In this document: positions 1-8,738 of the stretch, piece after piece
Layout: the number at the start of each line of letters is the position of its first letter
Position numbering within the stretch: the first letter of the stretch is position 1
Assembly (NCBI GenBank): GCA_027448945.1
Contig: DAIDMQ010000005.1
Location: 1-64,000, forward strand
Reading direction: 5' to 3'
Source: Gallionellaceae bacterium
GTDB lineage: Bacteria > Pseudomonadota > Gammaproteobacteria > Burkholderiales > Gallionellaceae
Length of the DNA: 64,000 bases
Translations under genes and position numbers: made by a program
Notes under the pieces: model-generated
What the model saw: only the letters and a program-made list of their open reading frames with translations
Database searches by the model: none
What the model was told of the DNA's origin: nothing

Positions 1-32
1 TGAGCGAGGTCCGATTTAGTGGACGGGCAAGT
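1..32. repeat. Left terminal inverted repeat of the IS3-family element
   Basis: It matches the reverse complement of 1258-1289 over 32 bp with a handful of mismatches and begins TGAG, as IS3-family tips do. It is at the orfB (3') end of the transposase genes. Confidence 0.88.
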
Positions 33-40
33 CACTTAAA

Positions 41-928
41 TTATGCGGCAGCTGGGTAGCTGACATCATAAAACTGCTTGGCGAAATGGGCAGGGATTTG
101 ATTGCCAATTTTTGCATGTCGCCGAGTGCGATTGTAGAACACTTCGATATATTCAAATACGACTTGTCTAGCTTGTTCGCGTGTTGCAAATCGGTAGTGA
201 TGCAAACTCTCGTTTTTCAGCGTGCCAAAGAAACTTTCCATCGGCGCATTGTCCCAACAGTTTCCTTTTCGACTCATCGACGTTTGCATGCCATAGCTCT
301 CTTGGAGCGAACGATACGTTGCACTGCAATACTGGCTGCCACGATCTGAATGATGCATCAGTCCTGCTTTAGGTTTCCGCCGCCAATAGGCTGAACGTAA
401 TGCCTCTGCCACCAACGTTTTGGTCATGCGTTCGTCCATTGCCCAGCCCACGATTTCACAGGTGTATAAATCTTTGAGCGCAGCCAAGTAGAGCCAGCCT
501 TCGTCAGTTGGAATGTAGGTGATGTCGGCAACCCACACCCGATTAGGCGCAGTGACTTGGCTGAATTGGCGGTCTAACAAATTCAACGCCACTGGCAAGC
601 TGTGCTTGGAGTCTGTAGTGACTCTGAACTTTTTCTTGTGGATGCAACGGATGCCGTGCAGTTTGCGTAGTCGCTTGATGCGATTGATTCCAGCAGCCAT
701 ACCTTGCTCCGCAAGCTCAGTTTGAATCTTGCTCGGACCGTAAGTGCCTCGACCACGCTGATGCGCAGCTTTAATCGCCACCAGTAGGCGTTGGTCTTCG
801 AGCCTGCGTGGTGGAATCACTTTATCTGCGCTCCATGCCTGATAGCCGCTCTTGGCGACATCCAGCAAAGAACACAGATGGGTGACGGGGTGTTGGTTGC
901 GGAGTTGATCAATCATGGCGTATCTCAC
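41..928 (-). CDS. IS3-family transposase OrfB (DDE integrase)
   Basis: This 295-residue protein has an N-terminal HTH_21-like segment followed by an rve integrase core. The catalytic triad is visible as WVADITYI (Asp), HHSDRGSQY (Asp) and NAPMESFFGTLKNE (Glu). The GTG start overlaps the orfA stop as GTGA. In IS3 elements the active enzyme is normally an OrfAB fusion made by -1 slippage. Reading in the -1 frame from the A7G run joins orfA to this frame without a stop. The protein cuts and joins the IS ends during transposition. No truncation is apparent. Confidence 0.95.
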   Translation of the reverse strand: MRYAMIDQLRNQHPVTHLCSLLDVAKSGYQAWSADKVIPPRRLEDQRLLVAIKAAHQRGRGTYGPSKIQTELAEQGMAAGINRIKRLRKLHGIRCIHKKKFRVTTDSKHSLPVALNLLDRQFSQVTAPNRVWVADITYIPTDEGWLYLAALKDLYTCEIVGWAMDERMTKTLVAEALRSAYWRRKPKAGLMHHSDRGSQYCSATYRSLQESYGMQTSMSRKGNCWDNAPMESFFGTLKNESLHHYRFATREQARQVVFEYIEVFYNRTRRHAKIGNQIPAHFAKQFYDVSYPAAA

Positions 929-1239
929 TTCGACTCCTTGGCGAAGAACACCGTCGCTTTTTTTAAGATGTCGCGCTCCATCTTTGCAATCGCAAGTTCT
1001 CTTTCTAATTCACGGATGCGATGCTGGTCGGCAGTCAGTTTATTCGCACCCAGCGTTGCCTTGAGCTTACCGCTATCGGACTGCGCCATCCATGTGCGCA
1101 ATGATTTGGTTGCGATGTCTAGCTTTTTACTTGCCTCGGTGTGCGTCAGACCTTGATCGGTCACGAGCTTAATGGCTTCTCTTTTAAATTCTTCCGTAAA
1201 AATACGACGGGGTATACGTTTCATGGGTTCTCCTAACAA
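925..1239 (-). CDS. IS3-family transposase OrfA (helix-turn-helix)
   Basis: The 104-residue protein begins MKRIPRRIFTEEFKREA if read from the internal Met at residue 6. It carries an HTH_Tnp_1 domain (residues about 10-60) that binds the terminal repeats, then a leucine-rich C-terminal coiled-coil stretch ending ILKKATVFFAKESK. The codons for LKK lie in the A7G slippery run at 958-964, where the ribosome can shift -1 into orfB. Alone, OrfA of this family usually acts as a DNA-binding partner or regulator of transposition. Confidence 0.92.
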   Translation of the reverse strand: MLGEPMKRIPRRIFTEEFKREAIKLVTDQGLTHTEASKKLDIATKSLRTWMAQSDSGKLKATLGANKLTADQHRIRELERELAIAKMERDILKKATVFFAKESK

Positions 1240-1257
1240 GTTGATAAATTACCATCA

Positions 1258-1289
1258 ACTTGCCCGTCCATAAAAGCGGGCCTCACTCA
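1258..1289. repeat. Right terminal inverted repeat of the IS3-family element
   Basis: Partner of the repeat at 1-32; it ends in CTCA and lies upstream of orfA. The flgL stop codon begins at 1296 on the minus strand, so only four bases (1290-1293) separate the element from flgL. Confidence 0.88.
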
Positions 1290-1293
1290 CTAA

Positions 1294-2514
1294 TTAAAGA
1301 TAAGTAAACAGAGACAATCCCGATACTTGTGCAAAGGATTTTTGCGCCGCTTGTAGGGCGAGTTGCTGCTGGGCTAAATCGGTCGCTGCTTGGGCGAAGT
1401 TGGTGTCCTGCAACTGTGAAAGCGTCTGTTTGTAATTCAAGCCCAGGTTGTCACCCGTCACTTGCGCCACGTCTATCCCCTGCAAAGTGCTACCCACTGC
1501 CGCATTTGCGACCGATATCTTTTGCATCGCAGTGTCCAACGTCTTGAACGCAGCCGTCACACCCGCACTCAGGGATGCGCTCTGTGCCGGATTGCCAGTG
1601 GTGACAGGCGCACGTAGCAGTGCCGCCACATCAGCGATGGTCTGGAACAGACTGACGTTGCTGCTGGGTTGCACGGTAAAACTATCTCCATTGGCTGGCA
1701 CACCAGCCACCGCAAACTGCATCCCATCAAAACTAATCGCCTGTCCGCTGGTGTACGGCAAACCCGTCATGCCCGCAACCGGGGTGGCTGTCGTGGTGTT
1801 GGTCACGCTATAGGTAGTGACACCCGCAGCCACGGTGAAGCTCAGGCTATAACTATTGCCGGTCAACAAAGCCGAGTTGACCACACTGCCCTGACTCGCC
1901 ACACCGCCGCCGGTGTTGGTCGCGGCGGACTGCGTGGCAAACGTACCGTTACCATTCGGTACGCGCATGAAGATATCCGCACCGGAGACGCTGGTTGCTA
2001 CCTGTTGCCCGCTGCTGATCTGTACCGACTTCTGTCCTGAGTCACCAAAATAGGCGTAACCCGCAACGGTGTCGGCAAAGGGTTGTGTCTTGGATTGAAA
2101 CCCCGAAAACAGATATGAGCCTGTGCCGTCTTTGGTGTTCGCCAAGCCTACCAACTGCTGTAACTGGGACTCCAAGGCGGTGGCTAAGCTCTGCCGTTCT
2201 GTATTGGAAATGCCGCTATTGGCGGCTTGTATCAGTGATTCGCGTGTGGTTTGCAACAATGAGGTGGCACCCTGCAAAGTGATGTCCATTTGGGTCAGTG
2301 TGTTCTGTGCAGAGGTGCGATTGGCTGCGTACTGCGTGTTGATCGCATCAGCCTGAGTGATGTCCATTGCCTGCACAGCCGCTGCCGGATCGATGGAAGG
2401 ATTGATCAGTCTTTTGCCGGTCGCCAGTTGTTGTTGAGTTTGCAGCACACGTGATTGCTGCTGGTTCATAGTAGCGACACTGCTGTCGTAAATCATATTG
2501 GTACTGATACGCAT
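1294..2514 (-). CDS. flgL: Flagellar hook-filament junction protein FlgL
   Basis: This 406-residue flagellin-like protein (HAP3) joins the hook to the filament with FlgK. The N-terminus MRISTNMIYDSSVATMNQQQ and the C-terminal heptads ending SLFTYL are the conserved D0/D1 helices that form the inner tube; the middle is variable. It has no signal peptide, as expected for export through the flagellar type III gate with FlgN as chaperone. It lies 11 bp behind flgK and is probably co-transcribed with it from the sigma-28 promoter at 4482-4508. The coding sequence is complete; an IS3-family element starts 4 bp after the stop. Confidence 0.95.
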   Translation of the reverse strand: MRISTNMIYDSSVATMNQQQSRVLQTQQQLATGKRLINPSIDPAAAVQAMDITQADAINTQYAANRTSAQNTLTQMDITLQGATSLLQTTRESLIQAANSGISNTERQSLATALESQLQQLVGLANTKDGTGSYLFSGFQSKTQPFADTVAGYAYFGDSGQKSVQISSGQQVATSVSGADIFMRVPNGNGTFATQSAATNTGGGVASQGSVVNSALLTGNSYSLSFTVAAGVTTYSVTNTTTATPVAGMTGLPYTSGQAISFDGMQFAVAGVPANGDSFTVQPSSNVSLFQTIADVAALLRAPVTTGNPAQSASLSAGVTAAFKTLDTAMQKISVANAAVGSTLQGIDVAQVTGDNLGLNYKQTLSQLQDTNFAQAATDLAQQQLALQAAQKSFAQVSGLSLFTYL

Positions 2515-2525
2515 GATGCACCTAC

Positions 2526-4439
2526 CTATCTAAGATTCAATAATGTATCGAACATCGTATTCGCCACTTGTATCGCTTTACCTGCTGCCTGATAGGCACG
2601 CTGGTAACGTATCAAGTTGGCCGCCTCTTCATCCAGATTGACACCGGAGACCGACTGTTGCGCTTGCACCAACTGCGTGACCATGGTGGTCTGCGCGGTG
2701 CTTGATTGCGTCATCGCCTGAGTGGTATTGGCCACTTGTCCGACCAGTTGGTCGTATGCGCCCTGCAAGCTCGTCGTTCCGCCAAACACATTCCGGGTCT
2801 GCAATCCCGCCAACAGCAAAGCATTGCGGTTGTCACCCACAGCGGCGGCATTGGCAGCGACATTGAACACATCGCCCGCTGCCGGTGTACCGGTGATCTG
2901 CGCGGTCCAACCGTTATAAGACAGTGCGATGGACGTGCCTGGTGTATAGGCGATAGGTGCGCCGACTGCCGGAACAGCGCCCGTCACGGTGTATGTGGGT
3001 TGCGTCGCGGGTGGCACGATGGCGTTGAAAGTGATGGTCACAGGCGCTTGCACATTCGCATTCAACGGCGCTTGTACAGCACCGTTGCTGATCTTGCCCG
3101 ACCCCAGATTCGCCGATGCGGAATTGGCCAGAATGGGCGCGGCAGCGGCGAGCTTATTGGGGTCCAGCATGGTGACAGCAAGTGTCTGTGAGGCATTCGC
3201 GGCAGGACGCAGGGTATAGGTATCGCCTGCGACGGAAGCGCCAGAGGCCAAATTAATCGTGATGCCATCCACGGTCTGGGGTAAAGCCGCAAGGTTGGTG
3301 ACGGTGTTGTCCGACAAGCGGGTCAGCGTGTAGCTGCCACCGCCTGTGGCCTGCAGGGTGTAATCGCTAGTCGTCAGCGCGCTGGCACTTGTGATCGCGG
3401 CACTCAGCACGGCATTGCCGATGTTGTTACCGGCTGCGCCCAGATATGGCGTACCGACTGTAAACACGTTGCCACCCATCGCACCGTTGAGGTCGACACC
3501 GAGTTGATTCTGTTGATTGACGCTGTCTGCAATACCGATGGCGATACGTCCCAGCGCATTCTGCGCAGATACCAAGCTTTGGTCGCGGAAGGCTACCAAA
3601 CCCCCCAATACTCCACCTTGCAGATTGTTCTGCTGCATAGGCACGATTGAGCCATTCGCGTTGTATGACACTTCTACCCGTGTAGGGTCGCTGCTTGATG
3701 GCGTTGCCACCAAGCTGGATGCCTTTTGTCCGACTACCAAAGGCTGCCCATTACCCACGAAAATGTTGTAGCTGCCATCGGTCTGTTTGACCACAGAGAC
3801 TTTAATCTGCTGATTCAACTGGCTGATCATCAAGTCGCGCTGATCCAACAAATCATTAGGGGGCTGACCCGTACCTTGCGCCACGACGATATTCTGATTC
3901 AGTGCGGCGATCTGCTGCGCTAATGAATTGATGGACGAGACGCTGTTGGTGATTTGCCCGTTCACACTGGTATTCACATCGGTCAGTTGCTGCGAAATGG
4001 ACTGGAAGCGCGCCACCAAAGATTGTGCGTTGCTCAACACGCCCTGCCGTGCAGGTACCGAGTCGGGCATATTGGACAAAGTCTGCAATGCGTTGAAAAA
4101 ACTCTGCATCGCGGGTGCCAGACCCGCATTTGGGTCGGCCAGCACGTTGTCGATCTGGGTGATTTGGGTCTGATAGGTGCTCAGCTGGCTGGCTTGTGCC
4201 TGTGCCTGCAAAAGTTGATTCCCGATGAAGTCGTTGTACGCACGCTGCACGGTGCTGACATTGGCACCCTGACCGATAAAACCCGAACCGGTGTACTGCG
4301 CGGCAGCGGCTGCCTGCACGTTGCGCTGCATCGAATAACCTGGCGTGTTGGCATTGGCGATATTGTGCTGCGTGGTCGCCATACCCGCTTGTGCGGCATT
4401 CAATCCGCTTAATCCTATACTGATAATACTGCTGCTCAT
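2526..4439 (-). CDS. flgK: Flagellar hook-associated protein FlgK
   Basis: The 637-residue HAP1 forms the first junction layer on the hook tip. The N-terminus has the rod/hook family signature (SGLNAAQAGMATTQHNIANANTPGY in pieces: GLNAAQAG, HNIANANTPGY). The C-terminus has the matching helix with DEEAANLIRYQRAYQAAGK, ending TMFDTLLNLR. The central region is long, Ala/Thr/Val-rich and low in charge, typical of the variable surface domains. Start: ATG at 4439, 43 bp downstream of the sigma-28 promoter that overlaps the flgJ 3' end. It belongs with flgL as the late unit at the end of the flg cluster. Confidence 0.96.
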   Translation of the reverse strand: MSSSIISIGLSGLNAAQAGMATTQHNIANANTPGYSMQRNVQAAAAAQYTGSGFIGQGANVSTVQRAYNDFIGNQLLQAQAQASQLSTYQTQITQIDNVLADPNAGLAPAMQSFFNALQTLSNMPDSVPARQGVLSNAQSLVARFQSISQQLTDVNTSVNGQITNSVSSINSLAQQIAALNQNIVVAQGTGQPPNDLLDQRDLMISQLNQQIKVSVVKQTDGSYNIFVGNGQPLVVGQKASSLVATPSSSDPTRVEVSYNANGSIVPMQQNNLQGGVLGGLVAFRDQSLVSAQNALGRIAIGIADSVNQQNQLGVDLNGAMGGNVFTVGTPYLGAAGNNIGNAVLSAAITSASALTTSDYTLQATGGGSYTLTRLSDNTVTNLAALPQTVDGITINLASGASVAGDTYTLRPAANASQTLAVTMLDPNKLAAAAPILANSASANLGSGKISNGAVQAPLNANVQAPVTITFNAIVPPATQPTYTVTGAVPAVGAPIAYTPGTSIALSYNGWTAQITGTPAAGDVFNVAANAAAVGDNRNALLLAGLQTRNVFGGTTSLQGAYDQLVGQVANTTQAMTQSSTAQTTMVTQLVQAQQSVSGVNLDEEAANLIRYQRAYQAAGKAIQVANTMFDTLLNLR

Positions 4440-4481
4440 GATGCGATCCCTCTCGGAGTCACCGACTATGCTATATCGGTG

Positions 4482-4508
4482 TTATCGGCACACGGCCCTC
4501 AACCTTTA
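4482..4508 (-). promoter_or_regulatory. Sigma-28 (FliA) promoter for flgKL
   Basis: On the minus strand the sequence is TAAAGGTT, 11 bases, then GCCGATAA. The enterobacterial FliA consensus is TAAAGTTT-N11-GCCGATAA, so the -35 matches 7/8, the -10 matches 8/8 and the spacing is exact. It overlaps the last codons and stop of flgJ (4499) and ends 43 bp before the flgK ATG. This would let the hook-junction genes be boosted as late genes after FlgM export. Confidence 0.85.
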
Positions 4509-5356
4509 ATCGAGGCCCCCGCCACGTCCACACTGTTCATCACGCGCGCCAATTTTTCCGCATAGTGCGGATCGGTAGCGTAACCGCCTTGTTGCATGGT
4601 CTGCGCCATGCCGACTGCATCTCCACCCTGCTGCAACACTGCGTTATAGCGTGGATTGCGGCTCAACATTTGCGCATAGTCGTGAAAGGCTTCCGAATAA
4701 GAGTTATAGGCACGGAAGTCCGCACGCTGTGTGCGGGGCTTGCCATCCCGATACTCGGTGGTCACGACGCTGGCGACCTTGCCCTGCCAACCGGCACCGG
4801 CTTTGATGCCAAACACGTTATAGCTGCTACTGCCATCCGCATTGCGAATCTCACGCTTACCCCAACCGCTCTCCAGCGCAGCCTGACCCAGCATCAACTG
4901 GGGCGGTACACCGCTAACCTGACTCGCTTGCATGGCATGAGGTGTCATGCGATCGACGAAGCCTTGCTGTACGTTCTGGTTATACGGTGTGGGAATGGCT
5001 GCCAGTGGCGCGGCACTGACAGTTTTATTGTCTGGTGATACCGGTGACGTGCTATGGCGGCTCAATTGTCTGACCATGCTATCTGCCAAGCCTATGCCCT
5101 TCTTAGCCATACTTTGCGCCAACTGCTGATCCAGCATGCCTGTAAACATCTTGGTCTGCTCGCTATCGGACATACCTTCCTGCGGTGTGGCCTGACGCAT
5201 ACTCTTGAGCATCATGTCGAGAAAAACGGCTTCGAATTGTTGCGCCGCTTTTTTCAGGGCTTCGTCAGGCGATTTCTTAGCCTGAACGCGCAATTGCGAC
5301 AGCGCTTGCGCATCCATCGCCAAAGTATTGTTGTTCACTACCAAGGGAGCGTTCAT
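4499..5356 (-). CDS. flgJ: Flagellar rod-cap protein / peptidoglycan hydrolase FlgJ
   Basis: The 285-residue dual-domain protein has an N-terminal rod-binding domain (about residues 20-100, DEALKKAAQQFEAVFLDMMLKSM) that caps the growing rod. The C-terminal glucosaminidase-type domain (about 130-280) opens the murein layer. The catalytic acid is Glu162 in the motif ALESGWGK, and the domain also shows the typical NVFGIKAG and YNSYSEAFHDYA blocks. The start codon shares one base with the flgI stop (TGATG), indicating translational coupling. The two-domain form is typical of beta- and gammaproteobacteria; alphaproteobacteria often lack the hydrolase half. Confidence 0.95.
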   Translation of the reverse strand: MNAPLVVNNNTLAMDAQALSQLRVQAKKSPDEALKKAAQQFEAVFLDMMLKSMRQATPQEGMSDSEQTKMFTGMLDQQLAQSMAKKGIGLADSMVRQLSRHSTSPVSPDNKTVSAAPLAAIPTPYNQNVQQGFVDRMTPHAMQASQVSGVPPQLMLGQAALESGWGKREIRNADGSSSYNVFGIKAGAGWQGKVASVVTTEYRDGKPRTQRADFRAYNSYSEAFHDYAQMLSRNPRYNAVLQQGGDAVGMAQTMQQGGYATDPHYAEKLARVMNSVDVAGASIKG

Positions 5357-6459
5357 CAGATCACCTCCAATACCGCGTGCAGTGCACCCGAAGCTTTCAT
5401 GGCTTGCAAAATGGCCAGCAAATCCTGTGGTGTCGCACCAATAGCATTGAGCGCCTTGACCACTTCACTCAGCGATACACCCTTGGGCAACATCACCAAA
5501 CCGCCTTTATCAGACTGCACATCGACCGTGGAATTTTGTGTCTTTGCGGTCTGTCCTTTGGAAAGAATACCGGGCTGACTGACTGCGTTCTCGGTCTTGA
5601 TCACCACGGTGAGATTACCGTGTGCCACCGAACAGGTATCCAGTGTCACCGCCTGATTCATCACCACCGAACCGGTACGCGCATTGATGGTGACCTTAGC
5701 GATACCTTGTGCGGGCTGAACTTCGAGATTCTCTATCTTGGCGATGAAGGCGACACGCTTTGCGGCGACCGGAGCACGCACCTCGATGACACGACCATCC
5801 AGCGCACTGGCGATGTCGGGTTCGATCTGCGCGTTGATGACATCGACGATACGCGATGCGGTAGTGAAGTCGCTATCACGCAGTTCCAAATGAATAAAGT
5901 CGCCCTGCCCCAAAGTCGTGGGCACAGCACGTTCGACGGTCGCACCGTCAGGTACACGGCCGACACTCAGGTGATTCACTTGCACCGAAGTCCCGTTGGC
6001 CGAAGCCCCGACCCCGCCGACCAAGACATTACCTTGCGCGACCGCATAGACCTGCCCGTCGCCGCCTTTCAACGGTGTCATGACCAAGGTACCACCGCGC
6101 AGACTCTTGGCATTACCCAAAGAAGACGCGGTCACATCTATGGTCTGGCCGGGTTTGGAGAAGGGTGGCAAGATCGCTGTCACCATTACGGCTGCGACGT
6201 TCTTGAGTTGCAGACTGGTGCCCTGGGGTAGGTTCACACCCATCTGCGACAACATGCTGATGACGCTCTGCACGGTGAATGGTGTCTGGGTAGTCTGATC
6301 ACCACTGCCATCCAAGCCGACTACCAGACCGTAACCGACCAGTTGGTTGTCACGCACGCCCTGGATATTGGCCATGTCTTTGATGCGCTCTGCGGATGCG
6401 GCCAGTGGTAGCAGCAACAGCGTTAGCAACAAAGAGGTGAATAGCTTTTTCATGGTCAT
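5356..6459 (-). CDS. flgI: Flagellar P-ring protein FlgI
   Basis: The 367-residue protein has a Sec signal peptide (MKKLFTSLLLTLLLLPLAASA) followed by the conserved ERIKDMANIQGVRDNQLVGYG block and GLDGSGD. FlgI subunits assemble in the periplasm around the distal rod and act as a bushing in the peptidoglycan; FlgA is the assembly chaperone. The second Met (MKK) may be the true start, since MTM precedes it. It lies 8 bp after flgH and is coupled to flgJ by a one-base overlap. Length and C-terminal ALNAIGATPQDLLAILQAMKASGAL fit the family. Confidence 0.96.
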   Translation of the reverse strand: MTMKKLFTSLLLTLLLLPLAASAERIKDMANIQGVRDNQLVGYGLVVGLDGSGDQTTQTPFTVQSVISMLSQMGVNLPQGTSLQLKNVAAVMVTAILPPFSKPGQTIDVTASSLGNAKSLRGGTLVMTPLKGGDGQVYAVAQGNVLVGGVGASANGTSVQVNHLSVGRVPDGATVERAVPTTLGQGDFIHLELRDSDFTTASRIVDVINAQIEPDIASALDGRVIEVRAPVAAKRVAFIAKIENLEVQPAQGIAKVTINARTGSVVMNQAVTLDTCSVAHGNLTVVIKTENAVSQPGILSKGQTAKTQNSTVDVQSDKGGLVMLPKGVSLSEVVKALNAIGATPQDLLAILQAMKASGALHAVLEVI

Positions 6460-6467
6460 ACTCCTGT

Positions 6468-7151
6468 TCAGTAAGGCAAGACCGATTTGAAGAAGCGTCC
6501 CAGGAAGCCAAAGGTCCTGGCATCGTTGACAACTTCGTTCATCTCGCCCGCACTCTTGAATTCGATATGTGCATCCGCGACTTGCGTGGACTGAACGACA
6601 TTCAGGTTCGATATTGTGGTCGGATTGACCACACCCGAGAAACGTATGTACTGATCGCTTTGGTTCAGACCCACTTGCTTCTCGCCGCTCACTTGCAGAT
6701 TGCCGTTGGACAACACTTCGACCACCGTCACGGTGATGGAACCCGTCAGCGTTTCGCTGCCTGCACCCGCGCCTGTGGAGGCGGACTTATTGGTGCTGCT
6801 GCCATTGACGGTGAAGGGATTGAGCAAGGCGATGCCGTTCTTGGTCACGCTCGGTGTCGATGTCGCGGCGCTGCTGGTATTGCCGCTTGTACCCGTGGTC
6901 GAACGACTACCGGCAGTGTTCTCAACCAGATTGATGGTGAGGATGTCACCGATATTGCGCGCGCGTTTATCTTCAAACAGGGGCCGGTCATTAACACCTG
7001 CATGATAGATGCTGCCATCCGCGATGACAGACGCAGGCTGCGGGACTGGTTTCGCCGTCATGGGTTGGTGGATGCTGGTGGGCGGTGTCAGGCTGCAAGC
7101 CGACATGCCCAGTACTGCAAACACAGACAAATATCTAAACAAGGTGGTCAT
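6468..7151 (-). CDS. flgH: Flagellar L-ring lipoprotein FlgH
   Basis: The 227-residue lipoprotein has a signal peptide with lipobox LGMSAC; the acylated Cys is about residue 19. It forms the outer-membrane ring of the basal body. Conserved blocks include SIYHAGVNDRPLFEDKRARNIGDILTI (given here only as landmarks SIYHAG and RNIGDILT) and the C-terminal GVVNPTTIS and NARTFGFLGRFF-like segment. It sits between flgG and flgI with about 9-bp gaps in an unbroken operon. Presence of both L- and P-rings confirms a classic Gram-negative envelope. Confidence 0.95.
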   Translation of the reverse strand: MTTLFRYLSVFAVLGMSACSLTPPTSIHQPMTAKPVPQPASVIADGSIYHAGVNDRPLFEDKRARNIGDILTINLVENTAGSRSTTGTSGNTSSAATSTPSVTKNGIALLNPFTVNGSSTNKSASTGAGAGSETLTGSITVTVVEVLSNGNLQVSGEKQVGLNQSDQYIRFSGVVNPTTISNLNVVQSTQVADAHIEFKSAGEMNEVVNDARTFGFLGRFFKSVLPY

Positions 7152-7160
7152 GCTGTACTC

Positions 7161-7943
7161 CTACATCTGCGTCAGTTTCTGCAACATCTGGTCGGAGGCG
7201 GTGATGGCCTTGGAATTGATCTCATAGGCACGCTGGGTCTGGATCATGTTCACCATCTCTTCCACCACATTGACGTTGGAGGTTTCGACAAAGCTCTGAT
7301 TCAAAGTACCGCTACCGTTGGTGCCCGGCACGGTAGTATTGGGTGTGCCCGAAGAAGCCGTCTCTTGGTATAAATTACTCCCTATGCTTTGCAAGCCGGC
7401 CGGATTGATAAAGGTCGCCAGTTGCATACTTCCCACTTGCACTGGCGCGGTATTACCCTGTTGCAATACCGATACCACGCCGTCCGTGCCTATGGTCACA
7501 CTGGTGGCATTCGCCGGAATGGTGATGGCAGGCTGGATCGCAAAACCGTTCGCGGTGACCAGCTGGCCTTGGCTGTTGCTTTGCAAAGAACCGTCGCGGG
7601 TATAGCCTGTGGTGCCATCAGGCATCAATACCTGCAAGAAACCCGCACCCTGTATCGCGACATCCAACTGGTTACCCGTCTGTTGCAAATTACCCTGGGT
7701 GTGGATGCGCTCCGCTGCGACGGGACGCACACCCGTACCGATTTGCAAACCGGAAGGCACTTGCGTCTGTTGCGAAGATTGTGCGCCGGGTTGGCGTATG
7801 GTCTGATAGAGCAAGTCTTCGAACACGGCACGCGAACGTTTAAAACCATTGGTGCTGACGTTGGCCAGATTATTGGAGATCACGTCTATCTGCGTCTGCT
7901 GCGCATCCAGTCCGGTCTTGGCTATCCATAAGGAACGTATCAT
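7161..7943 (-). CDS. flgG: Flagellar distal rod protein FlgG
   Basis: The 260-residue rod protein has the N-terminal family motif [18 protein letters not shown] with [18 protein letters not shown]. The C-terminus is [21 protein letters not shown], as in almost all FlgG. It builds the distal rod crossing the periplasm; its length is set by contact with the outer membrane. The 260-261 residue length is exactly typical. It has no signal peptide and is exported by the flagellar gate. It follows flgF by 27 bp. Confidence 0.97.
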   Translation of the reverse strand: MIRSLWIAKTGLDAQQTQIDVISNNLANVSTNGFKRSRAVFEDLLYQTIRQPGAQSSQQTQVPSGLQIGTGVRPVAAERIHTQGNLQQTGNQLDVAIQGAGFLQVLMPDGTTGYTRDGSLQSNSQGQLVTANGFAIQPAITIPANATSVTIGTDGVVSVLQQGNTAPVQVGSMQLATFINPAGLQSIGSNLYQETASSGTPNTTVPGTNGSGTLNQSFVETSNVNVVEEMVNMIQTQRAYEINSKAITASDQMLQKLTQM

Positions 7944-7970
7944 GATGTAACCCTTTCAAATTCGGCTGAC

Positions 7971-8711
7971 TTAGCCGGTCACCGTAAGTAATTGCGTCGC
8001 TTTTTGTGAGTTGTTATCCGCAGTCTGCAACATCTTCATTTGCATATCGAACTTGCGTGATAGCGAGATCATGCTGACCATCATCTCCACCGTATTGACG
8101 TTGCTGCCTTCCAAACTACCCTGCACCACTTGCACATTCTCATCTACAGGTGCCGTGCCACCTTTGCTACGGAATAGGCCATCTGCGCCTCTATCAAGCT
8201 GACGCTCGGGTGGATTGACCAATTTCAAACGCCCTACCACCACTACTTGTGACGCGTTCGCGCCACTCGGTACAGTGGAGATCGTGCCATCCTTGGCGAT
8301 CGTCACTTCGGTATCGGGCGGCAAGGTGATGGGGCCGCTTTCGCCCACCACATTCATGCCGTTGCGTGTCTGCAATATACCGTTGGGGGTGACTTGCAGA
8401 CTACCGTTGCGGGTATAACCTTCTTTACCATCCGGTCCTTGCACTACCAGCCAACCGTTGCCTTGAATACCCACATCCAGAGGACGACCAGTGGGCTGCA
8501 ATCCTGCCGAACTGAAATCCGATCCCACTGAAGCATCGACCACAAAAGTACGCGTGGGCAAACTGTCACCTTTCAGCGGCACGGCACGAAAGCTATCCAG
8601 GGCAGCTCGGAAACCGTTGGTATTCGCGTTCGCCAGATTCTCCGTGACCGTAGCCTGCTGTTGCAGTACCTGCGAGGCGCCAGTCATTGCGGTGTAAATC
8701 AGTCTATCCAT
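7971..8711 (-). CDS. flgF: Flagellar proximal rod protein FlgF
   Basis: The 246-residue rod protein starts MDRLIYTAMTGASQVLQQQ, with the rod motif ENLANANTNGFRAAL. The C-terminus has NTVEMMVSMISLSRKFDMQMKM, the characteristic FlgF variant of the helix. FlgF sits in the proximal rod between FlgC and FlgG. The neighbours flgE upstream and flgG downstream give the canonical order. Nothing unusual is seen. Confidence 0.96.
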   Translation of the reverse strand: MDRLIYTAMTGASQVLQQQATVTENLANANTNGFRAALDSFRAVPLKGDSLPTRTFVVDASVGSDFSSAGLQPTGRPLDVGIQGNGWLVVQGPDGKEGYTRNGSLQVTPNGILQTRNGMNVVGESGPITLPPDTEVTIAKDGTISTVPSGANASQVVVVGRLKLVNPPERQLDRGADGLFRSKGGTAPVDENVQVVQGSLEGSNVNTVEMMVSMISLSRKFDMQMKMLQTADNNSQKATQLLTVTG

Positions 8712-8738
8712 GTCGTACTCCTAGTCTATGTTGCTGCC

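Larger units (their letters stand above)
1..1289 (-). mobile_element. IS3-family insertion sequence, apparently complete
   Basis: The element is bounded by 32-bp imperfect inverted repeats at 1-32 and 1258-1289. Both read TGAG.GAGG at the tip and end in the shared block TGGACGGGCAAGT. It carries two overlapping minus-strand frames, orfA (helix-turn-helix) and orfB (DDE integrase), the standard IS3-family plan. A run of seven A on the coding strand (958-964), followed by G, precedes the end of orfA and is a typical -1 frameshift site for making the OrfAB transposase. No internal stop or deletion is seen, so the copy looks intact. The left tip coincides with the window edge, so the target-site duplication cannot be checked. 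It sits 4 bp beyond the flgL stop codon. Confidence 0.93.
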
